Shown piece after piece: positions 58,641 to 64,000 of a stretch of DNA of 64,000 nt (position 1 is its first letter; each line of letters begins with the position of its first letter). The stretch comes from Vibrio hannami (lineage in GTDB: Bacteria; Pseudomonadota; Gammaproteobacteria; Enterobacterales; Vibrionaceae). The stretch lies in NCBI RefSeq assembly GCF_029589055.1, contig NZ_JARQZP010000006.1, forward strand, positions 186,001 to 250,000. Reading direction: 5' to 3'. A program made the position numbers and the translations under genes. The notes beneath the pieces are model-generated. The model searched no databases, was not told where the DNA came from, and worked only from the letters and a program-made list of their open reading frames with translations.

Positions 58641-60509
58641 CGATTCAGAGCCAGAAATCAGATCCCACTCTTTTTTCTGGCACTCCTGCTCCAGGCTGAG
58701 TTTCATCTGGCTATTTTCAATATCTAGCAGATCGACTTTTGCTTCTAATAATCCCTTCAAAGATTCTCCTTCAATCTTAAGTGGCTTTAACTCTATTTGG
58801 CCTCTGGATGCATTAACCTGAATATCGGAAAACTGTATTGGGTGGGGAGTGAAGCTTTCCTCTTCATCGCTTTCATTGATAAGTGATGCTTCTCTGATAG
58901 TTCCTATTAGTTCGGCATTTAGGGAGTGATTGAACATCAAATTATCACCTCCCAGCCCGGATGTACTGAGTTGAAATTCTGTAATACCTTCTACATCTAT
59001 GGGGAACGAATACCAGTGAGAAAAGAATTTAAGAGGAATTCCGTCAGCGGATACCTCGAATCGCCAAGGTTGGCTAACCCTACTCAGGTCAAAGGTTCCC
59101 GTTGCTTCTATCAAACCATTTTCCAGAGGGATAAATGCTTCCTGAAGAGACCACATTCCCTCGTCATTTTGCATTCGAAGAAACATCTGGCTTGAAAGAA
59201 GGTTGTCGTAACTGGCGCTGTTTGCACTGATATCGAGCTTGCCCTGCCATAATCCCCACTTACCGTCTTTGATTACAGATAATTGCTTCCCTTCAGCATT
59301 TAACCCACTAAGTTGCCACCTAACTCCCTTATTTAGTTGAATAAACTGGCTACGTTTTACCTCCAGTGTATTTATATTAAGAAACTGCACGTTAGATAGT
59401 GTGTCGGTTATAAAATCTGTTTCGCCAGCACTTTCCGGTATCCATTTAAGGCCGCTAATATTAAGGAAATCGAGGTCTGCACTGTTTGGGGTTAGTACGC
59501 CCTTTGTGTTGATTAGGCCCTGCTGAAATTCCGTATCGAACTCTTTGATAACTATTTTCTTATCGTCCAGCTCCAGTTGAAATGCTGGCTCTATCAGATT
59601 CTGGTCGTGAATAGTGATGTTATCTGCGTCCATTGAGGCATAAGCACTGTCCTGGTTCCACATATCGGATTTTAGCTTTACGTTTTCCAGCGAAAGGTCG
59701 AAGTTAGACATTGAAATTAAAGGAGTTTCAACCGAGCTTTTAAGTACATCCAGACTATTTACATGATCAACATAATCACGAATATCACCGAGCCCAAGCT
59801 GACTGATTTTTTGCCATTGGTTTACAGTTAGTCGCAGGCCATCTATTGTGAAGTTAACCAGAGACCATCCGGATTCATATTGCTCCGCCTGTCCTGAGAA
59901 TTTTCCTCCACGCCAGTCAAAAGAGAGTCCGTAAATCGTACTAGAGTCTGGCTTGTAGTCTGCATCGATTAGCAGTGCGTCCAATGCTTCACCGCGCCAG
60001 TAAATTTGCTCGGCAGAAAACTGAATGGTTCCAAATGGTATTGGAAGTGAGTTATCTGAAAACTGAGGATCTTTTATCTGGATGTTTATATCGCGGCCAA
60101 TAATGTCACCGTCTGAGTAATCCAGATTTTTAATGGCAAGCTGCTTTAGCGATACCGCCATATTCTCAGGAAGTTGCGGAATGCCTTGTTGTAGGCTGAT
60201 TCCATCAATAAGAATGCTGTCGATAGTAGGACGAGAGCTAAAAAGCGAAGACGGTGTAATCCATATATCCAGCTTGCTGATTGATATTGGTGTTTCCTGA
60301 AGTCCTTCAATATCTACTCCGGTAAGAGATACATGGTTGGGTAGATTAAATTCAGCATCATAAACCGTTACTGGCAGAGAGAGGTGTTGAGATATTCGGT
60401 TAACGATGGAACTCGCATATTGCCCCTGTAAAGCCCAATACAAAGCGCCAATCACTAAGGTGATGATTAGCAGTATAGATGCAGTGGTAATTACAAATGT
60501 CCGTTTCAT
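58614..60509 (-). CDS. AsmA-family protein
   Basis: A 631-residue envelope protein with an N-terminal signal anchor (residues 5-27) and a long beta-rich periplasmic body typical of the AsmA family, whose larger members bridge inner and outer membrane in lipid transport. Family assignment is by pattern (N-terminal GLPVTVYDAEF-like block; ends with a lone Cys, NIHCSVD). Monocistronic. Confidence 0.75.
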   Translation of the reverse strand: MKRTFVITTASILLIITLVIGALYWALQGQYASSIVNRISQHLSLPVTVYDAEFNLPNHVSLTGVDIEGLQETPISISKLDIWITPSSLFSSRPTIDSILIDGISLQQGIPQLPENMAVSLKQLAIKNLDYSDGDIIGRDINIQIKDPQFSDNSLPIPFGTIQFSAEQIYWRGEALDALLIDADYKPDSSTIYGLSFDWRGGKFSGQAEQYESGWSLVNFTIDGLRLTVNQWQKISQLGLGDIRDYVDHVNSLDVLKSSVETPLISMSNFDLSLENVKLKSDMWNQDSAYASMDADNITIHDQNLIEPAFQLELDDKKIVIKEFDTEFQQGLINTKGVLTPNSADLDFLNISGLKWIPESAGETDFITDTLSNVQFLNINTLEVKRSQFIQLNKGVRWQLSGLNAEGKQLSVIKDGKWGLWQGKLDISANSASYDNLLSSQMFLRMQNDEGMWSLQEAFIPLENGLIEATGTFDLSRVSQPWRFEVSADGIPLKFFSHWYSFPIDVEGITEFQLSTSGLGGDNLMFNHSLNAELIGTIREASLINESDEEESFTPHPIQFSDIQVNASRGQIELKPLKIEGESLKGLLEAKVDLLDIENSQMKLSLEQECQKKEWDLISGSESLNIHCSVD

Positions 60510-60582
60510 TCAACAGGTTCCGTTTAGCTCGGCTTTTTAACCAGTTGACTACAGAGTGACGTAAAAAAGTGTTGGATTCAAT

Positions 60583-60607
60583 AAAAAGCCCCTCAAATGA
60601 GGGGCTT
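60583..60607 (-). terminator. Terminator of pckA
   Basis: A perfect 10-bp stem (60598-60607 with 60586-60595) with a T run on the minus strand. Confidence 0.9.
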
Positions 60608-60635
60608 GAATAACGATTTGTTATGTAAGTCAGAA

Positions 60636-62265
60636 TTAGTCTAGCTGAGGTCCAGCTGCTACTAGTCTTGCACCTTCTTCATTATCAGTGTACTTGTCAA
60701 AGTTCTTAATAAAGCGGCCAGCTAGATCTTCTGCTTTGCTTTCCCACTGTAGAGGATCAACATAGGTATCACGAGGATCCAGAATTGCAGGGTCAACACC
60801 AGGAAGTGCTGTAGGTACTTCCAAGTTGAAGATTGGAACCTGCTTAGTTTCTGCTTTATCTATAGAGCCATCCAGGATTGCATCGATAATGCCACGAGTA
60901 TCCTGGATAGAGATACGTTTACCGCTACCGTTCCAGCCAGTGTTTACAAGGTAAGCTTCAGCACCTACTGCTTCCATACGCTTAACCAGTACTTCTGCAT
61001 ACTTAGTTGGGTGCAGAGTAAGGAATGCCGCGCCGAAACAAGCAGAGAATGTAGGAACAGGCTCTGTGATACCACGCTCTGTACCAGCTAGCTTAGCTGT
61101 AAAGCCAGATAGGAAGTGGTACTCAGTTCTGATCCGGAGTCAGCTTAGATACTGGTGGTAGAACACCAAATGCATCAGCTGTCAGGAAGATAACTTTCTG
61201 TGCGTGACCCGCTTTAGATACCGGCTTAACGATATTGTCGATATGGTAAATTGGGTAAGATACACGAGCGTTTTCTGTTTTCGATGCGTCATCAAAATCG
61301 ATAGAACCATCGTTACGTACAACTACGTTTTCTAACAGAGCATCACGACGGATAGCATTGTAGATGTCTGGCTCAGCTTCTTTAGAAAGACGAATTGTCT
61401 TAGCGTAACAGCCACCTTCGTAGTTGAAGATACCATCATCATCCCAGCCGTGTTCGTCATCACCGATTAGCTGACGTTTTGGATCAGTAGACAGTGTTGT
61501 TTTACCAGTACCAGACAGGCCGAAGAAGATTGCTACATCGCCTTCTTCACCAACGTTCGCTGAACAGTGCATTGATGCAATGCCTTTTAGAGGAAGGAAG
61601 TAGTTCATCATTGCGAACATACCCTTCTTCATTTCGCCGCCGTACCAGGTACCACCGATAAGCTGCATTTTTTCAGTTAGGTTGAACACAGTATAAACTT
61701 CAGAGTTCATGCCATGTTTTTCCCAATCTGGGTTTTCAGTTTTCGCCGCGTTCATTACTACGAAGTCAGGCTCAAATGTTTTTAGCTCTTCTTCAGTAGG
61801 GCGAAGGAACATATTCTTAACGAAGTGTACCTGCCAAGCTACCTCTGTGATAAAGCGAATCTTAATGCGTGTATCTTCGTTTGCACCACAGAAACAATCC
61901 AGAACAAATAAGCGTTTGCCAGAAAGCTGATTTGTGGTCAGAACTTTAAGATCGTTCCACGCATCCTGATCAATTGCTTTGTTGTCGTTCTTAGCTTGCT
62001 CCGACGTCCACCACATTGTGTCTTTAGTTGTTTCATCTTTTACGATGAACTTATCTTTTGGTGAACGCCCCGTAAATATACCAGTGTCAACCGCAACAGC
62101 GCCTAACTCAGTAACGATGCCTCTCTCAAAACCTTCGAGATCGTCTCGTGTTTCCTCTTCGAACAACATTTCGTAACTTGGATTGCGAACAATCTCTTTC
62201 ACGTCAGTTAGTCCGTACTGGGTTAGGTCTAGTTCTGCAGCCTTAGTATGTTCCATAACGGTCAT
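60636..62265 (-). pseudogene. pckA: Phosphoenolpyruvate carboxykinase (ATP), frameshifted
   Basis: Gluconeogenic enzyme converting oxaloacetate to PEP; 542 residues when restored, the V. cholerae length. Start ATG 62265 with AAGGAG 6 bases before. Substrate motifs ([10 protein letters not shown]), P-loop [11 protein letters not shown] and Mg site IGDDEHGW are intact in the upstream part. An extra base in the TT at 61127-61128 (AAC where AC is expected) shifts the frame near residue 379 and gives a stop at once; the downstream part continues in the other frame with [17 protein letters not shown]. Either a sequencing error or inactivation. Confidence 0.88.
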
Positions 62266-62898
62266 AGGTAGCTCCTTATTGAGATTTTTGTAGGGATTTT
62301 GTAAAAATTTGTTTTTAAGTCTGTTGACCATGCTAGCAACGTGAAAGCCAGAAAACAGGGAGACAAGTCAAAAAATATCCAAGAATAAAATGCTGTTTTC
62401 GTCTTTGGTTCACATTTTTTATCGAATAGGGTGCTACCAAAGTATAGGATTGCGTTAGATCAAAAAATATGCAAATAACTTTCGAAATCGAGCATTTTGC
62501 TTTCGTTTTTGTGTTTGTTGTATGGTGTTTTAAACGGTGTAAATGCAATAAAAGTTATTTATAACATTGGGTTATACTTATTGTTCGTTATGTTCGAGTT
62601 GGGTTTGGAATGACAATTATCGAGAATAATCTTTCCTCCAACATCTATATTGTCAAAAAGCTCAATTGCCTGATTTTCGTCGATAAGAGGAAGGAGGGAA
62701 AAGAGGGAGTGGACAGAGCCGTTGTTAAGTTTTTTGGTGGTTAATTTGGAGATATTGTTAATTTTTATTCTTTAAATGATAGGGTTGAGACTGTTTTTAG
62801 TTTTAGTGCTTATATAATGAAAAAAGCCAACATGTGACTGCTGGCTTAGTAAAAGAGTTCGTTTATTTTCTTAGATTAGGACCTTGCCTAATGCCGAA
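62266..62898. other. AT-rich intergenic region pckA-hslO
   Basis: Contains the pckA leader and promoter region (not placed) and the hslO terminator. A small ORF of 44 codons (62610-62744, plus strand, starting MTIIENNLSSN) has a poorly spaced ribosome site and no recognised similarity; probably chance. No RNA motif recognised. Confidence 0.5.
62819..62847 (-). terminator. Terminator of hslO
   Basis: A 6-bp core stem (62842-62847 with 62824-62829) extended through one mismatch, with a T run on the minus strand (A run 62819-62825). Confidence 0.65.
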
Positions 62899-63774
62899 TT
62901 AATGAACAGTTTTATTTTCTGTTCCAGGTTGGTTGTACAGTTCTTCGACCTGGTCTTTATCAAAAGAGTAGTTTGCACCACAGTAGTCACAATGCAGAGC
63001 AATGCTTCCTTCATGAGCTAAGATGTCATACACTTCTTTTTTATCTATTGTTAAAATTGCTCCAGCGCTTCGTTCTCGTGAACAACCACAATGAAACTCA
63101 ACTTCCTGTGGGTTAAACAGTTGTACAGTCTCCTGATTGTATAGTCGGTAAAGCAGTTCGTTTGCTTCTAGCGAGAACAGCTCTTCGTTCTTAATTGTGC
63201 TGGTAAGTTGTTCCAGGTGATCAAAGTCCTCTGGAGAGCCTGTTCCATCAGGAACAACTTGAAGAAGCATACCTGCCGCATGTGGCTTACCTTCATGCTC
63301 ACCCAAACGAATCCAAAGGCGAGTTTTCAGCTGTTCTGAGCGAATGAAGTAGTTTTCCAGCACTTCAGAAAGTGAATCACCCTCCAGACCGACTACACCC
63401 TGGTAACGTTCACCTTTATTTGGCGTGATAGTGATTACAAGGTGCCCTTTACCCATAAGAGTATGCAGATCTGCATCGTCCGCAATATCACCTTCCCAAC
63501 GAGCGACGCCTCTTACTTTCTGATCATGGTCGCCATTGATTACTGCTAGAGAAACGGGGCCGTCGCCTTGCAGCTGAAGGGTAATTGAACCTTCAAACTT
63601 AAGTGTTGCAGTTAAAAGAGTGGTTGCGACTAGTAGCTCACCGAGCAGGTTCTGAACCGGCTGCGGATATTCCTTGCTGGAAATAATTTGTTGGTATGTC
63701 TCGTCCAGTTGAACCAACTCGCCACGTACAGATAAATCTTCAAATAGGTAGCGGTTTAAAACATTGTTTGCCAT
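62899..63774 (-). CDS. hslO: Redox-regulated chaperone Hsp33
   Basis: Holdase activated by oxidation; 291 residues. The C-terminal zinc site is intact: CxC in FHCGCSRER and CxxC in [11 protein letters not shown]-terminal core includes [12 protein letters not shown]. 18 bases after hslR, forming the usual hslR-hslO pair. Confidence 0.97.
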   Translation of the reverse strand: MANNVLNRYLFEDLSVRGELVQLDETYQQIISSKEYPQPVQNLLGELLVATTLLTATLKFEGSITLQLQGDGPVSLAVINGDHDQKVRGVARWEGDIADDADLHTLMGKGHLVITITPNKGERYQGVVGLEGDSLSEVLENYFIRSEQLKTRLWIRLGEHEGKPHAAGMLLQVVPDGTGSPEDFDHLEQLTSTIKNEELFSLEANELLYRLYNQETVQLFNPQEVEFHCGCSRERSAGAILTIDKKEVYDILAHEGSIALHCDYCGANYSFDKDQVEELYNQPGTENKTVH

Positions 63775-63792
63775 TGCAGGAAACTCCAGCTG

Positions 63793-64000
63793 TTATTGAT
63801 GTTTAAATTTAATAAGATCGCGACGCTGCTTTTTATCGGGCCTGCGATCCGGGCTTGGGCTGTGAAGGGCATTCATTTTACGCTTCATGTTGTCCTCTTC
63901 ACGCCTTGCGATACTTTCATCCGTTTCTCTATAAAGAGTCTGAGCTTCAGGTGCGCCACGGCGTTTGTCTGAAATCTTCTCTATGATAACGGTCTTTTCT
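63793..64000 (-). CDS. hslR: Heat shock protein 15 HslR, C-terminal part
   Basis: The C-terminal 68 residues of HslR, an S4-domain RNA-binding protein that rescues 50S subunits with stalled chains. GAPEAQTLYRETDESIARRE and the final PDRRPDKKQRRDLIKFKHQ are the family tail. The 5' end is outside the window. Confidence 0.9.
   Translation of the reverse strand, partial: EKTVIIEKISDKRRGAPEAQTLYRETDESIARREEDNMKRKMNALHSPSPDRRPDKKQRRDLIKFKHQ

Noticed and set aside
62610..62744. Small 44-codon ORF as a real gene
   Set aside because: Ribosome site too close to the ATG, no similarity and no promoter seen; kept only as a note.

Overview
The window looks like a chromosome I segment of a Vibrio species (Vibrionaceae, Gammaproteobacteria). 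This rests on close protein matches to known Vibrio and E. coli housekeeping families (asnC, ftnA-uspB, ubiEJB-tatABC, hemB, polA, engB, glnALG, typA, pckA, hslO) and on conserved order around three regulatory RNA genes: hemB-ryhB-polA-spf-engB-cytochrome c4-csr RNA-yihI-hemN. I see no rRNA, tRNA, CRISPR array, insertion sequence or prophage. Most of the window is core chromosome, with a few accessory islands.

Layout. 1-1.8 kb: end of a peptide-type ABC transporter (two permeases, the first frameshifted). 1.8-4.3 kb: a secreted SPOR-like protein and a patatin-like lipoprotein. 4.4-9 kb: gor, rlmJ, prlC. 9-16.2 kb: asnC, a PAS-GGDEF-EAL protein, rsmJ, a Lys-rich small protein behind a Fur-box-like site, uspA, ftnA, uspB and a YhiN-type flavoprotein. 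16.2-19.3 kb: an accessory tandem array of three paralogous exported proteins of unknown function; the middle copy is interrupted by one stop codon and is a mosaic of its neighbours. 19.5-22.8 kb: HDOD protein, EamA transporter, rmuC. 22.9-28.3 kb: ubiE-ubiJ-ubiB-tatA-tatB-tatC, with convergent tatD. 28.5-40.2 kb: hemB, RyhB sRNA, polA, Spot 42 sRNA, a possible new sRNA, engB, cytochrome c4, a CsrB/CsrC-family sRNA, an unknown lipoprotein, a Zn-ribbon methyltransferase, yihI, a DUF2489 protein and hemN. 40.2-48.3 kb: a phosphoglycerate-uptake island (pgtA, a frameshifted pgtB, pgtC, divergent pgtP) plus a pyruvate kinase. 48.4-53 kb: glnG-glnL-glnA with NtrC boxes and a sigma-54 promoter. 53-64 kb: typA, a small NTPase, a DUF2959 lipoprotein, yihY, dtd, yiiD, an AsmA-like protein, pckA (frameshifted), hslO and partial hslR.

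How the genes fit together. Three global RNA regulators lie within 6 kb: RyhB (iron), Spot 42 (carbon) and a Csr-sponge RNA (CsrA titration). Their cores, promoters and terminators can be read directly. Ferritin, RyhB, hemB, hemN, cytochrome c4 and a candidate Fur-regulated small gene give the segment a strong iron/heme flavour. The pgt island would sense and import external phosphoglycerates/PEP, and the adjacent pyruvate kinase would turn them into pyruvate and ATP. A repeated inverted-repeat motif in the divergent pgtC/pgtP gap is a plausible operator.

Three otherwise conserved genes (the first permease, pgtB, pckA) carry single-base frameshifts. These may be sequencing errors or real lesions; the sequence alone cannot decide.
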